From the NCBI GenBank assembly GCA_963402885.1, contig OY727098.1:3405001-3469000 (forward strand): a DNA stretch of 64,000 nt. The letters run 5' to 3'. This DNA is from Antedon bifida (taxonomy: Eukaryota > Echinodermata > Crinoidea > Comatulida > Antedonidae). The notes below the pieces were generated by a model that had not been told where the DNA came from, did not search any database, and saw only the letters and a list, made by a program, of their open reading frames with translations. This document shows positions 39,291 through 52,010 of this stretch, piece after piece (position 1 is the first letter of the stretch; every line of letters starts with the position of its first letter). The position numbers and the translations under genes are program-made.

Positions 39291-39420
39291 CATCTATTTT
39301 TATTTAATTTTATTTGAACCATATTTAATGAGGGTGATCCATCCAGCAATTGCTGATCATTTGGGACTCTCAGAACAGATACAATACACAAAATACAACA
39401 AAAAGAGAAAAGTTAAAGAA
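39291..39420 (-). repeat. Dispersed LINE-3'-end-like repeat
   Basis: The plus strand reads ATTTAATGAGGGTGATCCATCCAG, closely related to 40760-40800 (ATTTAACGAGGGCATAGTCCATCC). It looks like antisense LINE 3' tails, but no coding sequence is visible. Confidence 0.4.
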
Positions 39421-40130
39421 AAAAAAAGCCTATAAATAAAATAAATTACATGAATTAAAAATCTGAATAAGATTTGAAATATAGAAAATAACTGATATGT
39501 TAAATTAAGCAAAAATAAGAAATATAAATATTTAGGTCTAATATTTTACAATTTAAAGTCTGGAAAAGGATTACATAGTTTGAAGAAAAGTCTAGTCTAG
39601 TTCATTGTAGAAATGAGGGGCCTTGTAGGTGAAGGCTAGAAAGGCAGCGATACCATTAAGAAACTTCGCCAGGCGACTGAAACTGATCTAGGCTAATTCT
39701 CTCCAACTCCACTTCTTGTTGAGTAAATAATAATATTTAAAAAAAGAACTTATGCGCTGATAACAAGATACTTTGAGTCGAATTATCTTTTCAGCGATGC
39801 AACTTATTCGTTGCTTGGTACATTATTATTTGTACAGTATGAAGACAATTCTGTAATACAGTAGTCTGGAGATAATTTAAACCGAAAAAAAAAATATATA
39901 TATACAATATATATTAAAAGAAATGAAAATAAAGTAAACAGCTTAATAAAGACATTCAGTAATAAATTATACAAATTAATATTATTGGAGTATTTTGTAC
40001 TATTTTTAGGTTATTCCATAATTGGACACCATGATACGTTGAAACCTTTCTCAAATTCCATGTTGAGCTTAGGTAAATAATGTTGTTTGTCGAGCGAGCT
40101 AAATGCTATTAATCTATGCATAGATTGATT

Positions 40131-40281
40131 AAAGCTCTTTCTTCACTATCAAACTAGTTTGTGTGTGATGTGCCCAATTATGGTAGTGATATGCCCAAAT
40201 ATGGTAGTGGTCATCATGTCCGATATATGGGCACATCACATTTTTTTGTCACATAAATCTTGATAGTGTAAACAGAGCTTT
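40131..40281. mobile_element. 150-bp MITE with about 45-bp inverted ends
   Basis: AAAGCTCTTTCTTCACTATCAA ... GATGTGCCCA at the left pairs with TGGGCACATCACA ... TTGATAGTGTAAACAGAGCTTT at the right. A related right half is at about 62896-62961, inside ubiquilin. Confidence 0.7.
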
Positions 40282-40422
40282 AGACAATCATATATCAAAT
40301 TTGCAGTATCTTGGAATTTCGCTTCAACCTGTGCATTGTCAAAAGAAAGCTCATGTAATCGCTTTAGACCATATGGCTCATCTCCCACCATATGTATGAG
40401 TGACGTCAACATGGTGCCTAAA
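40282..40422 (-). pseudogene. Orphan exon-like coding fragment, unknown protein
   Basis: The minus strand has a splice-acceptor-like TTCAATTGGTTTTAG followed by an open stretch containing LIHMVGDEPYGLKRLHE and AKFQDTANLIYD. Its composition looks like real protein rather than AT-rich noise. I do not recognise the family. The frame runs straight into the end of the 40131-40281 MITE, and no neighbouring exon was found, so it may be a captured or broken exon. Confidence 0.3.
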
Positions 40423-41417
40423 ACCAATTGAATAAAATGCTTTGATAATTACCACATCTTACACTCGTTTTAACCCCACTATCAAAGGCGGTGATTATCT
40501 TTTCTTAAGTCAGGAACTTGCTTACTTGTAGCTCTTATTTTGGTCATGTTTCACAAATAGCAGCGGAAATAGATAATATCTCTCCCATCTTTAATTCATT
40601 TGATTGTGGTAGGCCTACTTCAAATAACAATGCGTCATGATATTCACAAAAATATGAAAAACCACCACAAATTATTTATACGTAGAGGCATCAAAACATC
40701 AAAAATGGACTTTAAACTCCATCACCAACTCTCTCCATTTATTCGTTTATTTATTTTCAACAATATTTAACGAGGGCATAGTCCATCCAGCCGATAAATT
40801 AGAGAACCTCACAGCAATACCATTTATAAGATAAATAAATATTAACTAAATAAAATAATGGAAGAATAATTAGAATCAAAGAGAAATCAATTAAAACAAT
40901 GACAAAATTGAATTTAATCAATTTTTTTTTTTATTAAAATTTATTTTCAATTAAATTAAGTAAAATACTACTTTTTAGTTTGTTTTTTTAACACTAATTG
41001 CCTAAATGTCTTCTTCCCTAGACTCCTGTTCTAGGGAATTTATTTGTACAATAAATAAATATCAAATTTAGCAATAATTATTCCACAATTCTGACTGTTT
41101 TATGACGTTAACAGAGATTGTTAGGTGCTATCTATTTCTATAATATATTAATAATTTCTTTGCGGATGTTACTAATCTTAATATTATATAAGACCCTTTA
41201 CCTGTAGAAACTATAATGTCTAGGTCCTTCAACTAAGTACCGTACTTGTATCTTTTTATTTATGTAATAATAATCTTTTATTACAAACTCCTTTAATTAT
41301 GTTAAGCACATATAAAGATGAGACACTCGAAGACGTCTTTGTGTACCTCACTGTTATTCTGGTATAAATTGCTTGGTCACCAGCCAACTCGTATATTATT
41401 CTTCAGGACAGATCATC

Positions 41418-44400
41418 ATGAAATTGTTGGTAAGTATAACTAATTTATTCTTATTATCAATATTGTTTTTTTAATGGATTTAAGTTAAAAATGATGTTGC
41501 ATAATTCACGGTCAATGTAAACGATAAAGATTGTAAAACGCCGGGGAAAATGTAGGAAAATTTAGGCATACGCCGACCCTATATTAAATTGTTTTTGTTC
41601 TTCTGAATTTACGTCGGTTATTTTAAAAAGACTTTAGTTCCAGTAATTCACCATTTTTTTTATTTCGAAAGTTGTAGAAAACTTTAGGCTTACTTTTTAA
41701 GCTCTGAACTCGATTTAATGAGAAAATCGGGCTAATCGAACTCGAGGATTAAACAATACCTTTTGAAGAAAAGAAAATAACTAAATATTCCATCCTTATT
41801 AGAAACAGCATCGATATGTTACAATTATACTCTGCTTCAGTCCATCCTCATCTCATTTTATTTATTATCCAAGTTTTGATTGAACTGTTCCGTTCCTACT
41901 ATCCTGTCTTTTGATTTGTTTGGTTCTTGCCAAAGTAATCTGGAAAATATTTTCCCCACGCGTCTAAAAAGAAGCTATACACACAAGGTTGAAGAGAGTC
42001 CCATGACCTGTCAAGTTTATATATTTTATTTTTAATGTGTTATTTAAGAGGCCCCTTCACTTAAAAAATAGAATCCATCTATATGTTTAAACTCGGAGTT
42101 TTTAAGAATCCTATTTCAATTCATTTATTGTAATCTTGTGCGTCGAATTTATTGTTTTTTCTCTCTTTTTAACAAAACGAAAATTATTATTATTATTTAT
42201 AAGCTGTGTGTAATTGGTCTAGTGATATTTAGCCGTGATGTTTCTGGAGAGGCGGTTTCATTTTCCCTAAATGATGCTGCTCCCTCAGCAGCAGGAGGAT
42301 CTGCAATTATAGCGCCAAGATGCAGGTGAGTAGGCCTACACTAATATTATGACAACATACAGTTAGGTGACAGAAATTATTCCAATCGAACATAGGCTAC
42401 TGTATAAACAATTCTATACGACAGTAAAATTCTCATACATAATTATTAATATGTAGGTGAGTGAAATTATGTAAGGTGAGGGAAATATGATTATGATAGG
42501 ATGATAAGGATGTAGACCTACATCTGTGCTAACTGTCGAATACTTATGGAGGAACCTACATATCCATGGAATAATTAGACCTCTATTAATGGCGTCCGGT
42601 ACTTTTGCGTTTGGTGACGGTAATGATGATTATAATGAAAATAATAATTTGATTATTAACGTTTGATTTTATTACCCCTTCATAATTCTTTGTATACAAT
42701 TTGGCTGATAAGTAAAGCCTTTTCTTGCAAAAGCGGAGTTTAATCAAGTTTTGCAAACTAAATTTTGCTAATGTAAACATCATGTTTTCTAAAGTTTTAG
42801 TCGAAGTTTGTCAGCCACTGGCAGACTTTGGAAAACATTTCTTGACAAACTCGGATTTGCAAACAAACTCTGCCAGTGTAGGCTACTATCAACTGATTCA
42901 CTTACATTTTAAATTTTAGACTATCAACTACTGCAACGTTATCACAGAAGAGAATTGTCAACGACTTTGGATCAGTGTTGAAAGCTGGCGGTGAAGCTGT
43001 TGAAGATGTTGACGCAGATGATGACGATAGCGTCGTGCTTGCGTCAACATTTAACTCGCACCTTTCAGCTGCTGGTGTTGGATCTGTTAGCTTTGACAGG
43101 TATGGAAGTATTAGGATGTCATATAACATGACAGTACTATTATACTACTAAAACGAGTTTGCATTTCTACGCAAAAACGCGTTCTTTCCGTGCCACAAAT
43201 GTTCCAATTTGAAGGAAGACGTTTCACCGTTTGCCATATCGTTTAAGTTAATTCATCAAACGTGTTTATTCAAAGGCACATGGAAGATTGGCATACCGAA
43301 AACAATATGTTAAAGTGTTAAAACTTATTCAGTGGTCTATGCAGGAGTAAAAATTAATTTTATAATTTCTAAGAAACCATCAAAACGTTTAACAGGCCTA
43401 CATAATTTATATCTGAATATAGTTACTGTTCTAAACGACATCGTATACCAATGGACTGCCTGTATAGGCCTTGTTAGTAGTTATGCATGCGCGGGATTAA
43501 TTTCTTTTGAATTATGGTTTTCTAGCAAAATGCCAACAACAAATGTACAGTCGTCTTCTGGAGGGGGAGGAGGAGCCGGAGGAGTGGTAGGTGGTTCAGC
43601 AACAGACTACATTCCGGATTTCGCCCCTTATCCATATCCCGGTCCTATCTTCTCTGGTTATTGTCGATCCTTCCGAACCACAATCCAACCAACCTGGGCA
43701 ATTAACAGTCAACATCAATGGGTTCGAGTTTTCCAGGCTTACTATTTCAGACAGACATTCCCAGTTGTATATTGCACGTAAGTATTTGAGCTATTATGTA
43801 TTTATAACAAACATATTTCAAAGAATAAAACCGTATAAATAGTGATACAGTTCTACCAGTTTATATTATAATGTAACTTATGCTTTGGTTCGGTTAAGAA
43901 ATATTGTACCTTTTACGATATTGCTATCAATCATAATATTATCATTTTATGTCACTGGAGGGCAGCGCAAAGAGCCGAGAGAAAAAGAAAGCACACAACT
44001 GCTCCAAACATTTACCTTTTATCAAAAGCATTATTTATATATACCATGATGGTAGAACTATGTTTTTAGAATACATATATTATATAAAGAATTTCAAATT
44101 GCTTGACTCGTGTATATTTCGCTTTCAATCATTGGATTTTATTAATCCAATTCCAGGAATTCAAATATTTAATCTATAATTAGAGTTTATTTTTTAAATT
44201 TTATCTTTGTTCTAATGTTTTCATATTCTGTATTCTTAATTACGCAAGTAAACTAATGTTGTTTGTTTATGTTTATTAGATCAGCATATTGCAACAGTTT
44301 CTACGCCTATCCATTTGGACTCGACACACCCGGAACAGGCGGAGGAGCAGAGGGAGTAGGAGGACCTGTCGGAACCAGCTATTATCCTCAATATTACTTT

Positions 44401-44574
44401 CCATTTGGTCGCTGTTATGTTAAATACCGTTACTTTTATGCCCTTGTTGTAGCAGGGTGTGGAGGGGGTTACCCTTACTGGGGTGGCTTGAACCTTCAAG
44501 TTCAGTTAATTCGCCTACCAGGTAGTTGCAGCTGTAGAAACGACTTCATTTGGCCACCTATTTATAAAAAATAG
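41418..44574 (+). CDS. Secreted Spaetzle/neurotrophin-like cystine-knot protein (5 exons)
   Basis: Predicted secreted ligand precursor, 286 aa. Exons: 41418-41429, 42204-42325, 42920-43099, 43526-43777, 44280-44574, all GT/AG and phase-consistent. Exon 1 encodes only MKLL; with exon 2 it makes a signal peptide (MKLLLCVIGLVIFS). A prodomain with an acidic VEDVDADDDD run follows. The C-terminal domain (about 150-275) has seven cysteines at 151, 188, 193, 234, 249, 272 and 274. Motifs echo the Spaetzle domain: QPTWAINSQHQWVRV, QTFPVVYC, FGRCYVKYRYFYALVV and the end LPGSCSCR (compare the LPSCC.C ending of Spaetzle). Two Gly-rich inserts (117-128, 209-220) are unusual. A basic SQKR in the prodomain could be a cleavage site. 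Family assignment is inference from spacing, not an alignment. Convergent with the C3orf38 gene. Confidence 0.6.
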
Positions 44575-45381
44575 TTTTCTTCAAGGTTTAATTGTTGTGA
44601 TAAATGGATTATGTTTGAAGACACCATCATTAATGAAATTAAGTCTTATTATGTAAAATAAATACAAATAAAAAACTCACTAATGTACAATATTTGATTT
44701 TTATTTGTCTGTACAGATATTATAATTTGTTTTTACTGTATAGTTTATTATGAAAAGTTTTTATATCTATTCATACAAAATTTCGATCCCCTGCAAACAT
44801 ATTCCTCAAGCAAATACTAATACTATTGAACAATAAATGATGAATAATTAAAAGAAACTATTTTTGAATAATAGTCATAATATTTATTCGGTCATCAATG
44901 GAAAATAACCAGGAGTGAGAATAGGCTAAAGCTTAAACAGATTCTGCACTCACTCCATACATAATGTAGCACAATTTTAAATACTGTATTAATTTACAAA
45001 AACGTTTACTGAAACATACTTGTAAGTAAAATAAAATTTATTTGTTGAAAGAAAGTCATAAAACTATTCATTAACACAGTATAATAAATATATAGTAAAA
45101 ACACAATTAAAAGCTTTCTTTACAAATATATAAAACAAATATTTTTTAAATAATGGAAAAAATTATTTCTAGTTCTGATTCTGCACTATCCACATGTATG
45201 CAAATTTATACTATGCGCATTCATTCTTCCTATATGACCTTTGACAAAAACATTTTTTAGATACAAAAATCTACTTAGATGTTATATAAAACACATAATG
45301 CCACTGGAACAAATAATTTCATTTGGTGAAAAATTAAATGTTCTATTTTCTTCACCTCATGAAAATATTTGTACCATTGCA
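44575..45381. other. Intergenic tail-to-tail interval
   Basis: 3' sides of the Spaetzle-like gene (AATAAATACAAATAAAA at about 44658, polyadenylation-signal-like) and of C3orf38. AT-rich; nothing else seen. Confidence 0.6.
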
Positions 45382-47075
45382 CTATTTATTATTTGTATGC
45401 CAATCAAGTGCTTCTAATGATTCTTGACCAAGTCTTGGAGTTTGTTTCACATCTTTTGATTGGACGAACAAATTAGAATACTTTATTTTCCAATTGTTTT
45501 GGAATGCAGGATCTCTAATTAGTCCAAAGTTCTGCTCAAATATTCCTAAACAATTTGACCCCTGATGCAAGGTACCACACACACCAACCATCATCAATCC
45601 ATGCTTGTTCATTTTACCTTTAGTTCCGAAGTTTTCTAAGTTTGGATTAAATATCAATAATTCATCCTTTGACAGGTTTAGTAAACGTTCCGCTACCTGA
45701 TTAGCATCTATGAACTCTTCCCTTCTATATTCATCAGACGTTTTGATTGTTAAAACAAGTTTACAGTCGTACCAGAAATGTTGAGGCCCCCACGGTTCTG
45801 ACTGAACTTGGCTGCTTTTCGGGTTATTTGAGTTTATCTGCTTGTAAAACCATGAAGCAAATTGTAATGCTAAGTTCTGTTCTTCTGGTACTTTTTCAGG
45901 TACTTTTTCAAGCTGAAAAAACTAATGCATTTAACTATTTAATTCCTGCTATTCCTTCTTGAAAATATTTTTTTTATAAATTAAAAATTAATTTTCTTTA
46001 TTTGTTCAGTGAAGTGTAAATTTATGTATTAATATACATATACAATATATATATTTAGGGCTAGTGTTGCCCCGAAAGCTCTGCAATTTATTTATGGCTG
46101 TTTTACTTTATTGTTTTGATTTTATAGCTTTTTGCTTATTTTATTTGTAACTTCATTGAGATCCAGCTACTGATACCAACAGAGTTGTCATTTTTTTAGT
46201 ATTTTGCCTTTTGATTTATATATGAATGCAGTATATATAAATAAATAATAATTTTCAAAAGCACAAGGGGCAGTATTAAAAGCAAAGCATACAGCCCTAG
46301 AAAAATAATAATTAAAAAAATAAGGATACAATATAAAATAGAGAGAAAAAATATTAAATTATCTAATAATCATAATTGATGATGATGCATTACAGTTAAT
46401 GATATCTATAATTTATGGTAAACAATTTTGAAAAGTTCACAAATAACATCATCTTGTGGAAAAACCAAATGTACACAAAACAAAATGAAAATTATACCTT
46501 TTCTGGATTGCTCGAGTTTGGAGAATGAAGAATCTTGTCAACCAGATCTGATTTACTAGCACTTCCAGGAAGCGGCACCTTCTTGTTTGCCAAATATTGA
46601 AAAAGACATGACCGACTTATTTTCTTGCGGCTAAGTAGCTCAGATGCGCTTTCAGTGTAGGTAAGTATTGCATCAATGGTTTCTGCAAATTTGATTTTAA
46701 TGAAATTTAAAACATATGTGACGTGGCCAGCTTATTATAGTATAGGCCTAGTATATGTAATTTCAGACAAGTCAGACGTTTAGTGAATTAGCCTAATATG
46801 ATAAACTAAGAGCAAAGCAGCTAAGTTTGTAAGTCTATAAGCCTAGGCTCTTCTCTAGGCCTATTTGTCCGACCTGACCTGAATTAAACTTCCGATCGAA
46901 CTGCCTCAGAACCGAGTTGTTTGGGGAATTTCCCGCCCGGTACTGCTGCCTTACCTTCCACTGAGTGAGTTTTAATAAGCTTGCTTGTGATAGTATCCTT
47001 TAACGATATCAATTCTTTCTCTGGCAAAAACTTTAACAAATGTCTGAATTCCTCTTTTTCCTCTTCATTAAGCAT
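45382..47075 (-). CDS. C3orf38: C3orf38 homologue, complete (3 exons)
   Basis: Poorly characterised conserved metazoan protein. Exons 47075-46955, 46682-46498, 45912-45382 total 837 bp, 278 aa, with phases 1 and 0 at the junctions. Exon 1 begins [20 protein letters not shown]. Exon 2 has AILTYTESASELLSRKK, matching the AILAYSQSAEELLRRRK type of segment in the human protein. Exon 3 has the family core EPWGPQHFWYDCKL, FNPNLENFGTKGK, GLMMVGVCGTLHQGSNCLG and FEQNFGLIRDP. It is somewhat shorter than the human protein (about 329 aa from memory). It is the parent of the N-terminal halves of the two chimeras to its right. Confidence 0.9.
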
Positions 47076-49032
47076 ATTTGACTATGTCCTCCTACAGGGC
47101 AATTAAAATAAAAAGCCTAGGCCTAGGCCTAACTTGCAAACTAGCTAGGCCTCTTATTGTTATGAAGCTCTAATGAAACGTACGCCCTCTATATTGGTAT
47201 GAAATCTTCCTGATGTGATAAGGCAGGCGGCGTGAGGAAGCTAAAATTGCTGAAAGATTCCGTATTTTGATAGCTTTTTCTAAAGTAAATACTTTTTATT
47301 TAAAGGTCATCAAACAACTGCAATTTAAAGCAAAAAATATTCAGTTTTTTTGTTAAATTTACCCGTTTACAGTACAGTATTTTACTTTTTTTAACTGCAA
47401 AAATTGCCTATTCAAAGTCTAATTTTATTAATCTTCATTTTTCATGATTTTGTGGAGACACATCTTTAAAGCATGTATATAAAATTTAGTCCCCATGGTA
47501 CCTTAAGTTAAATGTTTAACCTTTGCTATCTTAGGTCAACATCCTTTAATAATCAAAATCATCAATGTGTTCCCCAATAAACTACAAGTAAACCTGTTTT
47601 CCTAATATTGTATTTTGTCATTTTTATTTTACAGTATGTAGGCGAAATTCAATGATTTGTGTTGGTAATTTATATGTTTGCAATATAAAATAACTTTATT
47701 GTAACTATTGAGCATGCACACAACAACAAAGATAACATCTAACTAACATCTCTTCTCTTTAAAACAGTCTATACTTTAAATGCTTTATCTTAAACAACAC
47801 TAACTAAAACTAGATTTAATTCGTCACTATGGCGAATTATAGGTTATATGCATTGATTTAAATACAGATAATTGATTTTTAAAAAGATATATTGATTGAT
47901 TTGATTGATTGATTGACTTTGTCTGAATTATTTATTTATAATATATGAACGATAGGATCTTGCTAATGCAAATACAATAGCCAGTATCACAATCCGATCA
48001 AAGATCCCTCCGCGTATAATGTCATAAAATACCATTGTTACATAATATATAATAATAATAAAGACATAAGTTACTTTTCTCTAGATTTCATTATACATCA
48101 TGCGTATAATCTATACGCTAAGAAGTAAAATTGAACAAATAATACGGATATAAAAAAAAATATTTCGTTTCGTTTCCCAAGACGAGACTCGATCTCGGTA
48201 CCTTGAATGCTATAGACGCGAGCACAGACCACCGAGAAATATATTATTAAAGTTGTAGAAATATTCCTCCGTGAATTTAGTATGAAGTCACTTTGGTGCA
48301 GATAGATTATTACATACCGCAATGAATCATAATTGAATTAAGATGAAATTATTAAAGAAAGGTTGTAAAACAGAAATTGAGCAAATAAAGTTTAACGCGA
48401 TGGCAATTTTTTAAACTCTTAAAATTGCCTGAAACGTACTCTAATTTTATCGAAAATCAATTTTAAAAATTGTAAGCGCGCGTACGCATGCGTTATATGC
48501 ACTACGCACGTAATTGTATTGCCATATGATGAAATATGACATGACATTTATGAGTACCAAATTTGGTTTAATTATGATACATGCTTGTAAAGATATGATT
48601 ACAAACGTGATTTAAATCGCGCGTAGACCGTGTAATTCTTAATTGCGCACCATGAAAAAATAACCAAAACGATTCCTGCCATAAGGAATATACTCTGAAA
48701 AATTAAAGATGAAATTGATCTAAAGATAATTGACAGACAAAATAGTGCTAAAGAAAGAATAAATGAATAAAGATTCAATGCAGGGCCGTACGCAGGATTT
48801 TATTTGGGTGGGTGCGGATTAATATATTTAGGACCATTTTCATAATATTGAGTACTTATTTATTTTAAGACCCTATAAAATGTGGACCTTTTGCAATTTA
48901 TGCGTAGACACCCGTCGCAATGAATTGTACCTAATATTTAAAGTCGAGTCAAAAAACGATATTACAAGCAACAGCTTTGTAACATACATAATCTATTTTT
49001 ACAAAATTTACCGAAACGATAATTATATAGAG
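47076..49032. repeat. Parental 5' flank of C3orf38 and first copy of the ubiquilin 3' flank
   Basis: 47.1-48.3 kb (CCCTCTATATTGGTATGAAATC ...) recurs at 52.1-53.2 kb and in part at 56.37-57.0 kb. 48920-49032 (GAATTGTACCTAATATTTAAAG ... AATTATATAGAGGA) recurs at 54640-54754 and 58045-58158, each time just left of a UBA exon. These shared flanks define the duplication unit. No gene was seen. Confidence 0.75.
48165..48245 (-). repeat. tRNA-like repeat remnant
   Basis: The minus strand has GGTGGTCTGTGCTCGCGTC and a box B-like GAGATCGAGTCTC. A diverged, partly deleted copy lies at about 53000-53070. No cloverleaf can be drawn, so it is not a tRNA gene. Confidence 0.4.
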
Positions 49033-49608
49033 GACTAGAGGGTACTCCGAGAGTACAAACCTCCGCCTACTGTAAAATTCCCCTACATAAAATGTCCCCG
49101 GAAAATATATACATTTTTTTTAATTAGTTCTAAATGTAAATAGACTAACTGCACACTACAACGTTGTGGATGAGAGTTTGGTGTAATGGTTATGTATCCA
49201 GCCTCTCACAGTTGAGATCGCAGGTTCCCGCTGAGATATTTTTTTTTTATTATTTTTTTATTTCTTTTTTTTTGGGGACCTTGATCTTTGACCCTGACCC
49301 TTCAAAATTTAACCACAATTATATGATGAGTCATTGATCATTGTGGCTAAGTTTGGTGAGAATCGGATAAAAACTGTGGTCTCTAGGCAGTAAAATAGTG
49401 TTTTGTTAGTTGTGACCTTGACCTCTGACCTTTTCCCCTCAAATTCGAACTCGTCCGAGCTTTTGAGGCATAGATCATTGTGTCCAAATTTGGTGAGAAT
49501 CGGATAAAAACTGTGGCCTCCAGGCTGTTCACAGACAGACACACACACGCACACACACACAAACATACAGGGGTGAAAACATAACCTCCTTGGCGGAGGT
49601 AATTATGG
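49033..49608. mobile_element. Composite repeat with tRNA-like segment, inserted in the ubiquilin 3' flank copy
   Basis: Interrupts the duplicated ubiquilin 3' flank (AATTATATAGAGGA). It starts ACTCCGAGAGTACAAACCTCCGCC and ends CCTTGGCGGAGGTAA. It holds a tRNA-like stretch (GTGTAATGGTTATGTATCC, then a box B-like GCAGGTTCCCGCTG) at about 49165-49235. It then has a poly-T run and two GTGAGAATCGGATAAAAACT repeats ending in a CA microsatellite. Related to inverted sequence at about 12890-13100 in the triplicated units. Confidence 0.55.
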
Positions 49609-50275
49609 TTCAGGGACGATTCGGCCCTGAGACGATTCAATAGTATGTAAATGAGATATAAAGATTCGGCAATACCGTACGTAAATTATTAATTCAATAC
49701 TGTATAACGATTCGACTATGTAAATGAGATATAAAGATTCGGCAATACCGTACGTAAATTATTAATGCAATACTGTATGAAGATTCGATAGTATGTAAAT
49801 GAGATATAAAGATTCGGCAATACCGTACGTAAATTATTAATGCAATACTGTATAACGATTCAATAGTATGTAAATGAGATATAAAGATTCGGCATATATT
49901 AATATATAATATTAAAAATAGAATATAAGATTCGATAGCATGTAAGTTAATATTAAAATACATATAAAATATACATTGATTTAACGGCCGGCAAACTTAT
50001 TATACAACTTGTTATAGAAATATAAAGAAGAGCTGTAACTCAACTCGCTATAGGCCATGTCGTTGACAACAACAACCCAAGATTAAAGCGCACACGGAGT
50101 TCCATACAAATGACGATATTAAATTGGCGGCCGCTTTGGTTGGCGGCCGCTTCGACCATACTGCGCCGAATCGTCCCGGGCCGAATCGTCCCGGGCCGAA
50201 TAGTCCCGGGCCGAATCGTCCCAGGGCCGAATCGTCCCGGGCCGAATCGTCTCAGGGCCGAATCGTCCCGTTACC
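49609..50275. mobile_element. Mutator-like MITE with 10-bp target duplication
   Basis: Flanked by GTAATTATGG at 49599-49608 and 50276-50285. Near the ends, GGGACGATTCGGCCCTGAGACGATTC (49613-49638) is matched by its exact inverse at 50245-50270. Internal 79-bp repeats (about 49640-49900) and six to seven 17-bp CCGGGCCGAATCGTCC-type repeats (50162-50270). No coding capacity. TSD length and structure suggest a Mutator-type origin. It lies just downstream of the chimera 1 stop codon. Confidence 0.75.
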
Positions 50276-50292
50276 GTAATTATGGGTAACAG

Positions 50293-52010
50293 TTAGCTGG
50301 CGCCACCTATCAGTCTTGCAAGGGCGGGTTGTATAAGACCATCTGTAGCTGTGAGTGCTCTTATGTTTGCTTCTCTATCTACAAAACCTATAGATGCTAA
50401 CTGTTCTAGTTGAGTCCGAAATTTAACCTCTGGAGCCTGAAAAGAGAGATTAATTGAACTTTAGTGTTTTTGCATCATGACTATATTCTGAAAATATTTG
50501 TTTTTTTCTAATTACTTTTCTGTATCATGTACAAGGGGCAGTATTATAAGCAAAAGATTTAAGCGTACAGCCCTAGAAAAAATAATAATTTTCAAAAGCA
50601 TGTACAAGGGGCAGTATTAAAAGCAAAGCATACAGCCCTAGAAAAAATAATTTAAAAAATAGGGATACAATATAAATATAAATAGAGAAAGATAAAATTA
50701 TCTAATAATCATAATCTAATTGATGATGATGATGATACTGATAATGATGATGATGCATTAGGCCTACAGTTAATGATATATATAATTATGGTAAACAATT
50801 TTGAAAAGTACACAAATATCATCATCTTGTGTGAAAAACAAAATGTACACAAAAGAAAATAAAAATTATACCACTGCTGAAGGTAGAGAATGAACAAACT
50901 TGTCAACCAGATCTGATTTACTAGCATTTCCAGGAATCGAAACCTTCTTGTTTGCCAAATATTGGAAAAGGCATGACCGACTTATTTTCTTGCGGCTAAG
51001 TAGCTCAGATGCGCTTTCAGTGTGGTTAAGAATGCTTTCAATTGTTTCTGCAAATTAGATTTTAGTGAAATTTAAAACAAATGCTTATTATAGTATAGTA
51101 TATGTAATTTCAGACAGGTCAGAAGTTGGATAAATTAGTCTATTTGGTAAACTAAGAGCAAGACAGCTAGCTAAGTTTTTAAGTCTATGCCCCTTCTAAG
51201 CATAGTTGTTGGACTTGACCTGGATGGAACCATGGAGGTAGGAGAGAGCTTAAATGCATGTAAGTAAGCAGTGGGTACTGCACCAACAGGATTTTAATTG
51301 TTTGTAACTGTGTGGAGTAGCTTTGCATCAGGGTGGTGCTGAGTAATTGGTCAGATGTTTTGCCCTACTCTGACGTAATTTGTACTACTAAGTACATTGA
51401 GAATATAATACGCAAGTAATTCTCGAAAACAAACCCTGTCAATATGTTTCTAGTCTTGAAACCAGACACTTTTAAGCAAAGTTTCCGGCGGCGCTAAGCC
51501 TGTGTGGTGTGAGCCTAACATTAAACATTATGTTTCCTGCCACACCTTTTCTCCAAATAAAAATTAATGCTGATTTGCTTGCGAAAGCTAAGTCAGCTAC
51601 ATACCAGTCATTGGTGACATTGTTCATGTTCTGGTACTTTGAAGAACAGTTTGCTATTATTAGTATTTGGTATGTTGAATTTTGTCTATGACTATCTTCA
51701 ACATTTCACAGAACACATTTTTTATTTTGAACATTTGGAAACTCAATTTCAAAAGTCAAATGTTGGTAGTTATTCTATATGGAGTTCATAAATTAATTTT
51801 ATGAGCATCATGGCGGACTACAGTAGGCCTACTACTACAAGATTTATCGAGTTGTTTCGGGAATTTCCCGTCCGGTACTACTGCCTTACCTTCCAATGAG
51901 TGAGTTTTAATAAGCTTGCTTGTTATAGTATCTTTTAACAATATCAATTCTTTCTCTGGCAAATACCTTAACAAACGTCTGAATTCCTCTTTTTCCTCTT
52001 CATTAAGCAT
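50293..52010 (-). CDS. Chimeric gene 1: C3orf38 N-terminus fused to a ubiquilin UBA domain
   Basis: Exons 52010-51890 (duplicate of C3orf38 exon 1), 51047-50872 (duplicate of exon 2) and 50436-50293 (duplicate of the last ubiquilin exon). Splice sites are kept (G|GTAAGG, GCAG|AAAC, GTG|GTATAA, TTTTCAG|GCTCC). Junction phases agree (1, then 0), giving 441 bp, 146 aa, with no stop. The N-part keeps [20 protein letters not shown] and ASELLSRKKISRSCLFQYLA. The UBA part reads [19 protein letters not shown] and ends RLIGGAS. The ubiquitin-contact MGF loop is IGF, and GGDVNAAIE has become DGLIQPALA. The WGPQHFW core of C3orf38 is absent. Transcription is inferred from the duplicated C3orf38 5' flank. 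It could be an untranscribed relic, but both frames and splice sites survive. Confidence 0.6.

Larger units (their letters stand above)
39421..41400. other. Intergenic stretch
   Basis: AT-rich, with a LINE-tail-like repeat (40737-40860), the MITE and the orphan exon fragment listed separately. Nothing else was recognised. Confidence 0.5.

Noticed and set aside
49309-49640. Two 85-aa frames with CVCVCV stretches
   Set aside because: Translation of a CA microsatellite and dispersed repeat.
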